A DNA stretch of 64,000 bases from Alkaliphilus flagellatus (lineage in GTDB: Bacteria > Bacillota > Clostridia > Peptostreptococcales > Natronincolaceae): the NCBI RefSeq assembly GCF_018919215.1, contig NZ_JAHLQK010000004.1:62001-126000 (forward strand), written 5' to 3'. A program made the translations under genes and the position numbers. Positions 17,005 through 25,627 of this stretch are shown one piece after another (the first letter of the stretch is position 1; every line of letters starts with the position of its first letter). The notes below the pieces were generated by a model. That model saw only the letters and a list, made by a program, of their open reading frames with translations. It did not search any database and was not told the DNA's origin.

Positions 17005-17562
17005 CTATTTAGTATACATTTTATATAATTCTTCATCACTATACATTTCAAGCAGTAATAATTGTTCGTAAGGGTTGCCTTGTAAGTTTAATACTTTTGC
17101 AAATGCTGGCTCTGTTTTCAAACCCTTAATCTTTAAACTAATTATCTCTTTTTTAAAAGCCTCTCCATACAAATTTATTAGTCTATCTTCTACAATCATG
17201 TGCCTATATCCATTTGATTTATCTGTATCTTCATTAGAGCCGTAAATTTCTATCTGAACATCATTTACTATAAAATTGCATACTAACACCTTATCTTCCT
17301 TATGTGTAATTTTAAAGTCTTTATATTTTCTAAAATTACTTACTAATACTTCTTCAAACACATCGAAATTGTCAACTTTACAAACTATATCTATATCACT
17401 GTTTTCTATGTCAATCTCTATAGGTATTGTTCCTACCAATACGGGTATGTAATCATTTAATATATCTAAAACCTTTGTATTTATAAGTATTTCATAAACC
17501 TTCTTTTGTTTAACATTTCCATAATTTAAATAAGATATATCCTTCCAATTTTTATTTTTCAT
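17005..17562 (-). CDS. DUF4269-type nucleotidyltransferase-like protein
   Basis: 185 aa from ATG 17562, preceded by AAAGGAG; the longer frame lacks a ribosome site. VLVGTIPIEIDIENSDIDIV is the nucleotidyltransferase-fold motif (G[T/S]..lgid...SDiDi), and QIEIYGSNEDTDKSNGYRHM fits DUF4269 proteins. Substrate unknown. Related folds include antibiotic nucleotidylyltransferases. Confidence 0.75.
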   Translation of the reverse strand: MKNKNWKDISYLNYGNVKQKKVYEILINTKVLDILNDYIPVLVGTIPIEIDIENSDIDIVCKVDNFDVFEEVLVSNFRKYKDFKITHKEDKVLVCNFIVNDVQIEIYGSNEDTDKSNGYRHMIVEDRLINLYGEAFKKEIISLKIKGLKTEPAFAKVLNLQGNPYEQLLLLEMYSDEELYKMYTK

Positions 17563-17585
17563 ATAAACTCCTTTGTATTCCAACA

Positions 17586-17635
17586 TTAGTTCGTAATTTT
17601 CTACTGTTACGTCTAAAAAAGATGATGCGAACTAA
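17586..17635 (-). repeat. Short junction with perfect outer stem
   Basis: TTAGTTCG at 17586-17593 pairs with CGAACTAA at 17628-17635 around core CTGTTACGTCTAAAAAAG. The arms differ from those of other short junctions but still pair. Confidence 0.75.
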
Positions 17636-17692
17636 ATTTCCTCTATAATCTATACATAATGTGGCTTATTTAATATCCAAAAATTGTGGTAT

Positions 17693-17914
17693 TCACTTAA
17701 GTTTATCACTAACATCAATAATCATCTTTTTACAACCCTTGCAATAATATGTTTCTAATTGATTTGAACTCCAAGCATCTGTTAACTTTATACCCTTTTG
17801 AAACACACTTACTATTGTTCCTTTATTTCTTGATTCTTCTATCCATTTTAAAGAATATCTGTCTCCATTTATAAAACCTTTTTCCATATTTTGATTACAA
17901 TATGGACATTTCAT
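17693..17914 (-). CDS. Zinc-ribbon-like CPxC protein (PF20097 type)
   Basis: 73 aa, RBS GGAGGAGATAT. CPYC at the N-terminus and CKGC near residue 60, with the KGFINGDRYSLKW core. Paralogue of the 4916-5146 protein, with only partial identity, so the two cassettes arrived separately rather than by local duplication. Probably binds zinc; role unknown. Confidence 0.7.
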   Translation of the reverse strand: MKCPYCNQNMEKGFINGDRYSLKWIEESRNKGTIVSVFQKGIKLTDAWSSNQLETYYCKGCKKMIIDVSDKLK

Positions 17915-17973
17915 GATATATCTCCTCCATTTTTCTGTTCTTAATAATCATAAAAACATGATGCACATAACAT

Positions 17974-18240
17974 ATCTGATCCTGATTACCTAACAAGAAA
18001 ATTATACCATATTTACTATATTGTTATAGAAAATTTCTATTTTATAATACCGTATTATTCAGTTTTCAAAGAACATAATTCCTATTTCAAATTTTAATGG
18101 TTATTTCGCATTTTCTTCATTAGTTGTAGCTAATTCTTGTTATGTGACATAAAAATACCGTAAAATCCATTTCTGAATAATACGGTATATTAATAAGCTA
18201 TTCGGTTTTATGGCTATTACGTTTAATAAGAACAATCCGA
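17974..18240 (-). repeat. Full cassette junction 8
   Basis: Extended -10 TATGGTATAAT at 18001-18006, AATACGGTATTAT arm, AAATGCGAAATAACC, dyad TTAGCTACAACTAA, terminator hairpin 18155-18188, GTAATAGCC end. Confidence 0.85.
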
Positions 18241-18275
18241 ACTTGATTAGCAAGTAGTAGCCATACACTAAATGC

Positions 18276-18716
18276 CTATTTTATTTGATAATAATAAATA
18301 ATTTCTCCACTATCATCAAGTTCATTTTTTGTGTAAAAATCAAGTTTTTTGAGTAAATTCTGTATCTTAATATTTTCAGGTTCTGTGCTTATTCCTATAA
18401 AATTAAATCCATTTTTAATGGCTTCTTTTATAATTAACTGAATGGCTTCATTTGCGTAACCTTTATTTCTAAAGTCTTTAGATATCATTAACCTATCAAT
18501 ATAAAATAAATTAGAATCATTTTCATCTTCTCCAAACAGAGTGTACCCTACCATTTGTTCACCATCATAAATGGCTTTTGATATTGCTTTTGGGTAAAAT
18601 TGTGCTTCTGCTATGGAATATACATTTGGGCATATAAAGTCTTTTTCATCATCATTAAGTTTTAATCTTATACACTCTTTCCAATTATCACAAGTAATGT
18701 CTTTGAAAATAATCAT
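18276..18716 (-). CDS. GNAT acetyltransferase (BltD-like)
   Basis: 146 aa, RBS GGGGGATAAT. The N-terminus (FKDITCDNWKECIRLKLND) and NVYSIAEAQFYPKA resemble the spermine/spermidine-type BltD branch, and ISKDFRNKGYANEAIQLIIK is the acetyl-CoA loop. The related cassette at 41798 shares this N-terminal pattern. Substrate could be a polyamine; not established. Confidence 0.85.
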   Translation of the reverse strand: MIIFKDITCDNWKECIRLKLNDDEKDFICPNVYSIAEAQFYPKAISKAIYDGEQMVGYTLFGEDENDSNLFYIDRLMISKDFRNKGYANEAIQLIIKEAIKNGFNFIGISTEPENIKIQNLLKKLDFYTKNELDDSGEIIYYYQIK

Positions 18717-18846
18717 TATTATCCCCCATAAATATCTAATTTATGCTATTATACATCAATTTACTGTTTACTTTTCAATAGTTAATAGTCATATTGTTAT
18801 TCATCTTAAATTACTTATGTGCCTTAACTAAAAATACATATTATTC

Positions 18847-19014
18847 TTATTTTGCTTGATCATTGTTATCTTCTGAAAAATATCCGTGTAATACAAGAAT
18901 AATTCCTATTATGGCAATAAAATCAGTTATTAATCTTGCTTCTAAATGTAAGTGTATTAAAATTGGAACTAAAATGATAGCCATACCTAAAAGCATATTC
19001 TTTATCTGATTCAT
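18847..19014 (-). CDS. Small two-helix membrane protein
   Basis: 55 aa from ATG 19014 after GGAGGAGTGAACGGT. Two hydrophobic helices (MLLGMAIILVPILI and FIAIIGIILVLHGY) and a charged tail (FSEDNNDQAK). No family recognised. Too short for the usual ORF cut-off. Confidence 0.6.
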   Translation of the reverse strand: MNQIKNMLLGMAIILVPILIHLHLEARLITDFIAIIGIILVLHGYFSEDNNDQAK

Positions 19015-19084
19015 ACCGTTCACTCCTCCGTTAAATATAAATACTATGTATTATTATAACAACATAGATTCATTTTCTATACTT

Positions 19085-19686
19085 TTACCAGTTTATTTCT
19101 AAGCCTGCTCCAACTTCTTTTACAGGCAAAGTTTTATGTATTTCTGCTCTAACAGCAAATGAAGTACAATGGCAAAGATATAATTCCTTTAAATTGTTCT
19201 GTTTTAGATAATTGATAATTTTATTAACCTGTTCAGTTACTTCAAATAAATGAAATCCTCCTATAACTCCTAATACTCGATTATCTTTACATACTTCTTT
19301 TGCATATTCTATTATATTGCATATCCCACTATGAGAACATCCTGTAATAATATAAATGCCATTTTCACTTTTATATTTAAATTGTCTATTAATTTTTCTT
19401 TAAATGCATCTGGATGGGCAATAATAGAAATATTATTTTTATTATTTTGTTCAAAGTAGTATTTTAATCCTCTTGTGTGGTCATTGTGACCATGCGAAAT
19501 AACAATAGTGCTTATATTTTCTAAATCTACACCTAATGCAGTTGAGTTTCTTAGAAATAAATCAGAATATCCTACATCCAATAGTAAGCTAATATCCTCA
19601 TCTTCAATATAATACGAAGCAGCAGGTTCGCCACAGTAGTATTGGTCAATGTATGTATTATTATCTACTAAAACCTTTAGCTTCAC
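19085..19686 (-). pseudogene. Metallo-beta-lactamase-fold protein, frameshifted
   Basis: Frame 1 from GTG 19686 (RBS AAAGGAGGC) has the metal motif SHGHNDHTRGL. Near 19370-19395, in an A-rich run, the frame shifts, and the rest continues as KSENGIYIITGCSHSG, VLGVIGGFHLFEV and LYLCHCTSFAVR to a stop at 19085. Together about 200 aa, like the dihydropterin-synthase-like MBL group. Broken as read. Confidence 0.75.
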
Positions 19687-19737
19687 ATTTTTGCCTCCTT
19701 TATTTATGCTTAATATGAATAAACTTCACAAAATAAT

Positions 19738-19990
19738 ACTAATCCAATTTATCTAACAAGAAAATTATACCACATTTTCTATATTATTATAGCAAATTTC
19801 TGTTTTTAATACCGTATTATTCAGTTTCCAAAGAACATTATTCTTAATTTAAATATTAGTAGTTACGTCATATTTTCTTCATTATTTGCAGCTAATTCTT
19901 GTAATGCGACATAAAAAATACCGCAAATTCATTTCTGAATAATACGGTATTTTGTTTGAATATTTAGTTTTATAATCATGACGGTTAATC
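19738..19990 (-). repeat. Full cassette junction 9
   Basis: Extended -10 at 19764-19769 (TGTGGTATAAT), AATACGGTATT arm, TGACGTAACTAC, dyad, TTATGTCGCATTACAAG, terminator hairpin 19918-19950, GTCATGATTATAAAAC end. Confidence 0.85.
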
Positions 19991-20037
19991 TTAATGATAC
20001 GTCTTAACTTAGCTAAGATTTATCTAATTTTATTTAT

Positions 20038-20751
20038 TTAAAAAATTGTCCACTTCTTAGATCTTGGATTATAATCCAAGATCAGTCCACAGTTACGTAT
20101 GTTTCTCTGTTTATCTAGTTTAGTATGAATACTCTCAACACCTTCCATTTCTCCAACTGGATATATTCTAACTCCATTATAATAAGATTGTTCAAAATCA
20201 AAAACTGCACCATTTTTAAAATAATCGTACATAATATTTATAATATCATCTGGAATAGGAGCTATTTGTTTTTTTCTGCCCTTAAGCTCCACAAGAACCT
20301 TATGTTCAATAACTTTTTTATACTCCTTTATATCTAACATATAAATTTTAACCCAATAATCATCATCGTGAGATAGATAAATATATTTATTGTTTAAACT
20401 ATCAAAATCAATTTTTGACAATGGTATATGTTTATGACTCACAAACAACAACTCTGCAAGTTCTTGATCAGTAACATTTTTAAGATTATCTTCTTTTTCA
20501 AAGTCTATCCAGCAAAAATCTCCGTAGCTATATACATCTTCTTCTACAAAGCTTTCCATATGTTCTTTTGTTATGTATTCCATAAATAATTTATTACTAT
20601 AAACGCTGTTATAAGGATAACCTTCAAGAATTAAAATATTATTTGGTTTAATTTGAATACCATTCATAAAGTCTTTAAATTCCATTCCGGAAGTCAGAAC
20701 ATAATTATTTACTTCATCTATTTTTATATAACAAAACCATTTTTTCCTCAC
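20038..20751 (-). CDS. Conserved hypothetical protein
   Basis: 237 aa, GTG start after AAGGAGATAAATTA. Soluble, acidic, rich in Tyr/Trp/Asp (WFCYIKIDEVNNYVLTSGME, NNILILEGYPYNSV, DVYSYGDFCWIDFE, YIYLSHDDDYWVKIY). I recognise this as a recurring Firmicutes protein of unknown function, with no catalytic motif. Not membrane-bound. Single cassette behind a short junction. Confidence 0.65.
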   Translation of the reverse strand: MRKKWFCYIKIDEVNNYVLTSGMEFKDFMNGIQIKPNNILILEGYPYNSVYSNKLFMEYITKEHMESFVEEDVYSYGDFCWIDFEKEDNLKNVTDQELAELLFVSHKHIPLSKIDFDSLNNKYIYLSHDDDYWVKIYMLDIKEYKKVIEHKVLVELKGRKKQIAPIPDDIINIMYDYFKNGAVFDFEQSYYNGVRIYPVGEMEGVESIHTKLDKQRNIRNCGLILDYNPRSKKWTIF

Positions 20752-20837
20752 TAATTTATCTCCTTATGGTCGTAAAATAATTATTACTTCACATAATATA
20801 AAATATACGTCTTAACTCTATTCAACAAGACAAGAAA

Positions 20838-21338
20838 TTAGTCTTTTAATTTTAATTCCATATACCTCGTTCCTTCAATCGGGTTATATACATATGGGGC
20901 AATATCATAAAATCCTAATGATGTATATAAAAATTGAGCATTTTTCATTGTTGGAAGAGTATCAAGCCTAATATATTGATAATTCATTTTTGAGGCATAT
21001 TCAATTATTATATTAATAAGCCTTCTGCCAATTCCTAATCCTCTGTAATAATCACGAACATATAATCTTTTCATTTCGCATATATTTTCAGAAATCTTAT
21101 GAAGAGCAACACACCCTGCTTCTTTGCCATCAACTAATGCTAATATTAAGACTCCATTGGGTGGTCCATATTTACCTGGTAATGCCTTAAATTCTTCTTC
21201 AAAATTTTGAAAAGCAAGGTCTATTTTTAGTGATTGGGCATATTCTAAAAAAAGTTGTTTAACTTCTTCTATCATATCTTGTCCAGTTATATGCTTGAAT
21301 TCAATATTATGCTCTATGTTGTCAACGATAGATTTCAT
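20838..21338 (-). CDS. GNAT acetyltransferase
   Basis: 166 aa, [35 protein letters not shown] holds the acetyl-CoA loop (R.x.G.G); [19 protein letters not shown] is the C-terminal GNAT motif. Resembles the group often called YafP or MarR-associated acetyltransferases. Substrate unknown. Confidence 0.87.
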   Translation of the reverse strand: MKSIVDNIEHNIEFKHITGQDMIEEVKQLFLEYAQSLKIDLAFQNFEEEFKALPGKYGPPNGVLILALVDGKEAGCVALHKISENICEMKRLYVRDYYRGLGIGRRLINIIIEYASKMNYQYIRLDTLPTMKNAQFLYTSLGFYDIAPYVYNPIEGTRYMELKLKD

Positions 21339-21384
21339 AAATTATAACCTCTCTATTTCTTATCTTTGTAAGTATTATATAATA

Positions 21385-21432
21385 ATTAAGTCACATAATT
21401 TTACTGTTGCGTCTAAAAAAGATAGCACGACA
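21385..21432 (-). repeat. Short junction
   Basis: AAGTCACATAAT arm, core TACTGTTGCGTCTAAAAAAG, AGCACGACATT arm. Confidence 0.65.
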
Positions 21433-21496
21433 TTATAGAATTGATTTCTCATCCATGTTAAAGAAATGCCTTGTAGTTCTACTTAGCCCGTGATAT

Positions 21497-21634
21497 TTAA
21501 AAAGATAAAAATGAATAACCTAAAACATTTAAAAAGTAACCTATTAAAAAACCTAAAATAATAATGAAGACATATTTTAATTTTCCATTCTTCCAATGCT
21601 CATTTTTCTTGAAAAAATGCTCCTTCTTTTTCAA
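21497..21634 (-). CDS. Tiny membrane protein
   Basis: 45 aa from TTG 21634 after AGGAGAGTAGTAG. Basic N-terminus (KKKEHFFKKNEHWKNGKLK) and one helix (YVFIIILGFLIGYFLNVL). No family recognised. Driven by the P-half just upstream (21690-21695). Confidence 0.5.
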   Translation of the reverse strand: MKKKEHFFKKNEHWKNGKLKYVFIIILGFLIGYFLNVLGYSFLSF

Positions 21635-21661
21635 ACTACTACTCTCCTATATCGCATTTTT

Positions 21662-21852
21662 CATCTAATCCGATTTACCTAACAAGAAAATTATACCATA
21701 TTCTCTATATTGTTATATCAAATTTCTATTTTACTTCAAGCATTTATCTTGAATTGCGACATAAAATACCGTAAAATTCAATTTTGAATAATACGGTATT
21801 TTAAATAATTATTCGTTTTTTATAGTTGTTACATCTAATAAGAAGATTGCGT
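21662..21852 (-). repeat. Junction 10, shortened
   Basis: -10 TATAAT at 21690-21695. The CTGAATAATACGG arm and dyad are deleted, so the promoter is joined directly to TTATGTCGCAATTCAAG and the terminator hairpin 21766-21799. GATGTAACAAC end. Confidence 0.8.
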
Positions 21853-21976
21853 ATCAACGTTTCATGTTGCATATAGCAACATTTTGTTATTTGATGTTTC
21901 AGATCTTTTACTATCTATCTATGTGCAGATTACACCAACGTCTTTCTTTTTCACTATATAAAAATGGTCGAAATTA

Positions 21977-22621
21977 TTATAGTATGCTCAATATTTTCTC
22001 GATAACTTTCTTTCCTAAAATTATATTATGGCCTGATATGCAAGTATCGAAATCCATATCCATATACTTTAAAAGAGTGGCAATATATAGATCTTTTTCA
22101 CAATAAATACTCGGAATAATTTCATTAATATTATCACCAATATTATCACTTACATTAATCACTTTTTCTTGCTCATCTATTACACTTATGGAGTCAATAG
22201 TATGCCCAGGTGTGTATATAATCCTTATTTTGTCTTCTGGAAAATAAAGCTCTTTTTCAAAAACCAAGTTAGGAAGATACATTTCTACTTCACCATAGCA
22301 ATACTGCTTATTCTTATCCATCATCTCTTCCCATTTTGATTCAATCATTTCTCTACATAATTTGTGAGATATAATTATGCAATTTTGAAATGAACCGTTT
22401 CCCCAAACATGATCCCAATGATAATGTGTATTTATCACGATAATAGGTTTATTACTATCTTTTATATATTCCTTAATTGGATCAATACTTAAAGAACCCA
22501 ATCCTGTATCAATGATATAATTATATCTTTCGCCCATAATTAGATGAATATTTAAATCCCACCCCCAAGAGGTAGTATATGTAAATAAAACGCCTCTATT
22601 TTTTATTTTTTGAATTTTCAT
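21977..22621 (-). CDS. Metallo-beta-lactamase-fold hydrolase
   Basis: 214 aa from ATG 22621 after AGGAGGAATTTGTT; the longer frame lacks a ribosome site. Metal motifs are NTHYHWDHVWGN, YTPGHTIDSISV, the Asp in VSDNIGDN and SGHN near the C-terminus. A complete zinc-hydrolase set. Substrate unknown. Could act on thioesters or lactones. Confidence 0.88.
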   Translation of the reverse strand: MKIQKIKNRGVLFTYTTSWGWDLNIHLIMGERYNYIIDTGLGSLSIDPIKEYIKDSNKPIIVINTHYHWDHVWGNGSFQNCIIISHKLCREMIESKWEEMMDKNKQYCYGEVEMYLPNLVFEKELYFPEDKIRIIYTPGHTIDSISVIDEQEKVINVSDNIGDNINEIIPSIYCEKDLYIATLLKYMDMDFDTCISGHNIILGKKVIEKILSIL

Positions 22622-22647
22622 AACAAATTCCTCCTGATTTGTCTTAA

Positions 22648-22700
22648 AGTAGTACGTCATATCTTAACTGTTGCGTATAAAAAAGATATTGCGCCTTAAG
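22648..22700 (-). repeat. Short junction with inner stem
   Basis: ATATCTT at 22660-22666 pairs with AAGATAT at 22683-22689 around core CTGTTGCGTATAAAA. Outer arms ACGTC and GCGCC are only partly paired. Confidence 0.7.
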
Positions 22701-22718
22701 TGTAAATATAGATAATGC

Positions 22719-23327
22719 TTATAACCCATATTTTAGAGCAATTTCTTTTAATTCTTCTTGTGTAGGTGTTTTCATGGCTTGACTTGCTTTAGTGGATTCA
22801 ACATAAAACTTTGCTTTTTTCATAGGTTCATCTGAGGCCATTGAATTTTTCAAACAAATCTGATTAAAAAACCAAAATCTTTGCTCATACTCTAAATTTT
22901 CTTCCTGTACAGAAATCAATTTTTGAAACCATCCTTCTTGCAATAACTTCGGATGAAACGCAGATTCACGCCAAAGTATCATTCCCAAATCTTTAAAATA
23001 ATAAGTACAACTAAGATATTCATCTTCACAATCACAATCGTAATCACTTAGTCTCCTTAAGGAATTAAAAATGTCCTCTGCTTTTGTATGAAATAAATCA
23101 ATATTATTGAACACAACTTTATAACCGTTAAGATTGTTGATACATATTTCGAAAACTATATTATCTTTATAGGTAATATGGTAATTATCATATCGGACAA
23201 GAATACCATTTCTCCCCGGTTCTTCTTTATAGTGAATGGGTAGAAGAATTTGTTCAACTTCTTTTCTTGTCATTCCAAATAAAATATTTCCTATTCCTTT
23301 ATGTGGATATACAACAATCGTATTCAT
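22719..23327 (-). CDS. Conserved hypothetical protein
   Basis: 202 aa from ATG 23327 after AAAGGAGAATAGC. The start (VVYPHKGIGNILFGMTRKEV) is the pattern of small proteins often found as immunity or stand-alone orphan proteins. Asp/Cys-rich centre (DYDCDCEDEYLSC). No enzyme motif seen and no firm family name. Confidence 0.6.
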   Translation of the reverse strand: MNTIVVYPHKGIGNILFGMTRKEVEQILLPIHYKEEPGRNGILVRYDNYHITYKDNIVFEICINNLNGYKVVFNNIDLFHTKAEDIFNSLRRLSDYDCDCEDEYLSCTYYFKDLGMILWRESAFHPKLLQEGWFQKLISVQEENLEYEQRFWFFNQICLKNSMASDEPMKKAKFYVESTKASQAMKTPTQEELKEIALKYGL

Positions 23328-23357
23328 GCTATTCTCCTTTGTTAAATATAAATAATC

Positions 23358-23409
23358 TTTATTTCGCATAATCCATCTGTTACGTCTAAAAAAGATGGTA
23401 CGAAATAAA
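23358..23409 (-). repeat. Short junction with two perfect nested stems
   Basis: Outer arms TTTATTTCG / CGAAATAAA and inner arms CCATCT / AGATGG around loop GTTACGTCTAAAA. Compare 17586-17635, where the arms are different but also pair: compensatory change. Confidence 0.8.
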
Positions 23410-23463
23410 CTTTAGTTTAGTACTCTATGATTAATTGCCTACTGCTTTAAGCATATGCTATTC

Positions 23464-23856
23464 TTATTTAAGTGTCTCTACTCTTATATTCAATTCTCCA
23501 GCATTATTAATTGAAATAATATCAATATATATATGAGAATAAAACTCATAAACATAACCTATAATATTATAATTTTTAATCATTCCTGCCTCAAGTATAT
23601 GTTTCAAATTAACTGCATTTTCATTAAATCCTCCTATGTCGTATTTAAACGAAATATCAGTTTGAGGCTCTATGTTAGAAATACTAAACTCTCTTTCGTT
23701 ATCATTTGAAACAAAAACCAAGTTTTCTATAATTTCATTAGTTTGATTTCTTATAGTAATATGAGTTCCTTCATTTGAAAAAAAGACAAACTTGAGTACT
23801 AACAATATACTTAACACTATTAAAGACAATATTATTACAGTTCGTTTTGTTGTCAT
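23464..23856 (-). CDS. Membrane-anchored extracytoplasmic protein
   Basis: 130 aa, RBS AAGGAGATTTT. One N-terminal helix (VIILSLIVLSILLVLKFVFF) then a soluble beta-rich domain (GTHITIRNQTNEIIENLVFV). Likely anchored with the domain outside. No family recognised. Confidence 0.6.
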   Translation of the reverse strand: MTTKRTVIILSLIVLSILLVLKFVFFSNEGTHITIRNQTNEIIENLVFVSNDNEREFSISNIEPQTDISFKYDIGGFNENAVNLKHILEAGMIKNYNIIGYVYEFYSHIYIDIISINNAGELNIRVETLK

Positions 23857-23958
23857 AAATGTAAAAATCTCCTTATTTCCGCAATTTATCTATTGTACAT
23901 TTTATAAATAATGTGACTTAATCGTGTTAAATACTAACCAAAACTATGCTCATTTCTC

Positions 23959-24390
23959 CTAATAAAATTGTTCTATAACATGAAGTATGTTATCCTCATT
24001 AAAATAAATTAAATACAATTTATTACGTGAATCGTTATCTCCATTTTTTCTATACCAATAATACTCTTTTGAAAAATCAGGTTTTTGTTCATTAGATACT
24101 TGTAGTGAATTTAAAATCTTTTCTACTTCATCTTCCACATAGGGATTTTTTTCTGAACTAAATTTTTCAATTTCACTTTGTTTGAGCTCTTCTTTATAAC
24201 TAAAGACATGATATCTGTCTCCATCGCCATGAAAACTGGCTCCGCTGTCAACCGAAAATAATTCTTCATAACCTTTTGGAAGTGAAATCCCCCAATTAAT
24301 TTCTATGGATTCGCTATAGTCTGAAGAACAAGCACTTAATGTGGACATCAACAATAAGCATATAATAACTGCTAAATTTTTAATTTTCAT
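23959..24390 (-). CDS. Predicted lipoprotein
   Basis: 143 aa, RBS AAAGGAGAAAAGA. Signal peptide with lipobox LSAC at residues 18-21. The mature part (INWGISLPKGYEELFSVDSG, DGDRYHVFSY) looks like small clostridial lipoproteins of unknown role. Unrelated to the lipoprotein at 15503. Confidence 0.7.
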   Translation of the reverse strand: MKIKNLAVIICLLLMSTLSACSSDYSESIEINWGISLPKGYEELFSVDSGASFHGDGDRYHVFSYKEELKQSEIEKFSSEKNPYVEDEVEKILNSLQVSNEQKPDFSKEYYWYRKNGDNDSRNKLYLIYFNEDNILHVIEQFY

Positions 24391-24449
24391 TCTTTTCTCC
24401 TTTCACTCATAGAATAATATAGTAGCGTACTTATACGCATTTTCTTACT

Positions 24450-24583
24450 ATCATGAATCAATTATAACATATTTTGTAAATACCGCATTATTCAGTTTTC
24501 AAAGAACATTATTAGAGCTTTAGATTTTAATAGTTACGTCTCATTTTCTTCATTAGTTGCAGCTAATTCTTGTAATGTGAATT
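24450..24583 (-). repeat. P-half and dyad of split junction 11
   Basis: Extended -10 TATGTTATAAT at 24461-24466 (same variant as junction 3), CTGAATAATGCGGTATT arm, GAGACGTAACTATTA, dyad TTAGCTGCAACTAA and TTCACATTACAAG. Confidence 0.8.
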
Positions 24584-24791
24584 AAAATCCTGCTCCCTTA
24601 TAAGTCCAAAACTTGTTTTTTCTTTTTGTAAACATTTCGCACTTATCTTTTTCAATATCATCAATTATAATCTTATCATCACTCAATCCAACATCTTTTC
24701 CCCAACCACAAAAATATCCATCGTAGTAATCTAAGGCTTCACAATTTTTACAACAACCTTTATCCAATGCAATATCACCTCTACATATCAC
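24582..24791 (-). CDS. Small Cys-rich protein
   Basis: 69 aa. Five cysteines in ICRG, GCCKNCEALDYY and FCGW, plus KCEMF. Probably metal-binding. The stop overlaps the repeat (TTCACATTACAAG follows directly), so the gene was placed at the dyad. The GTG start at 24791 has only a weak ribosome site. No family recognised. Confidence 0.55.
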   Translation of the reverse strand: MICRGDIALDKGCCKNCEALDYYDGYFCGWGKDVGLSDDKIIIDDIEKDKCEMFTKRKNKFWTYKGAGF

Positions 24792-24813
24792 AATAATTTC
24801 ATATCACTCAATG

Positions 24814-24895
24814 ATCTTGAATTGCGAAGTAAAAAAAATACCGTATATTCTATTTTGAATAATACGGTATTTTAATACTATTTTTAATTTAATTT
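24814..24895 (-). repeat. T-half of split junction 11
   Basis: TACTTCGCAATTCAAG and terminator hairpin 24838-24870. The outer end is degraded. Confidence 0.75.
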
Positions 24896-24980
24896 TCCTT
24901 ATCTCTTAAAGGATCTAACCAACAAACTGAAATTTATATATTCCGGCTTATCTTCAAACTGAGCACAATAAAAATCAAAA

Positions 24981-25328
24981 CTAATCAAAAAACTTCCCTT
25001 TATAAAAATTCTCATTGTCAAGTTTCTTTGCCGTCAGCCTGAACATGACGCAGCCATCTGGGCATACAATGTCCTTGCTATATTTGCCATTGCCGCCAAT
25101 GTTCTCTAAATCTCCGCCACTTCTGACCGACTCCATGATTGGGAACATAATCATCATGACCTTGGAACAGATACCCTGTCCATCCGCATTTATGGGACAG
25201 CCATAGGTGCAGGTATACTTATCCCCGACTTCCTCGCCGTTTCGGCAGTACCGCTCTGTATGGTCACTGCGAAGAAACCCAGTTACCTCAATTTCAAATT
25301 CGTATTCCTCATCATACCATTTTTTCAT
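24981..25328 (-). CDS. TIGR04076-type protein
   Basis: 115 aa, RBS GGAGGTTAATT. CTYGCPINADGQGICSKV and CPDGCVMFRLTAKKL are hallmarks of the TIGR04076 family of small Cys-containing proteins seen in anaerobes. GC-richer than its neighbours, suggesting a different source. Function unknown. Confidence 0.75.
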   Translation of the reverse strand: MKKWYDEEYEFEIEVTGFLRSDHTERYCRNGEEVGDKYTCTYGCPINADGQGICSKVMMIMFPIMESVRSGGDLENIGGNGKYSKDIVCPDGCVMFRLTAKKLDNENFYKGKFFD

Positions 25329-25385
25329 AATTAACCTCCAAATTCTAATTTATCAAGTAGTTTAATAAATAACTAACTCACATAA

Positions 25386-25610
25386 TTCTACTAATCTGAT
25401 CTATCTAACAAGAAAATTATACCATATTTTCTACATTGTTATATCAAATTACTAATCTATTCCCATAATTTTACTACCTCCAATCTAATTCGTAATATTT
25501 AAAAACCTCCTATAATTCTTGAATTGAGACATAAAAACACCACAAAATTCAGATTTGAATAATGTGGTGTTCAAATAAATTATTCAGTTTTTAGTCGTTA
25601 TGCTAAATAA
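25386..25610 (-). repeat. Junction 12, with covarying terminator and lost dyad
   Basis: -10 TATAAT at 25416-25421. Terminator hairpin 25537-25570 has stem ACACCACA/TGTGGTGT (both arms changed). In place of the dyad is AT-rich DNA with a ribosome site and a 4-codon ORF (MGID), apparently the scar of a deleted small gene (25440-25525). Confidence 0.8.
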
Positions 25611-25627
25611 AAATAATAACATAAGTT

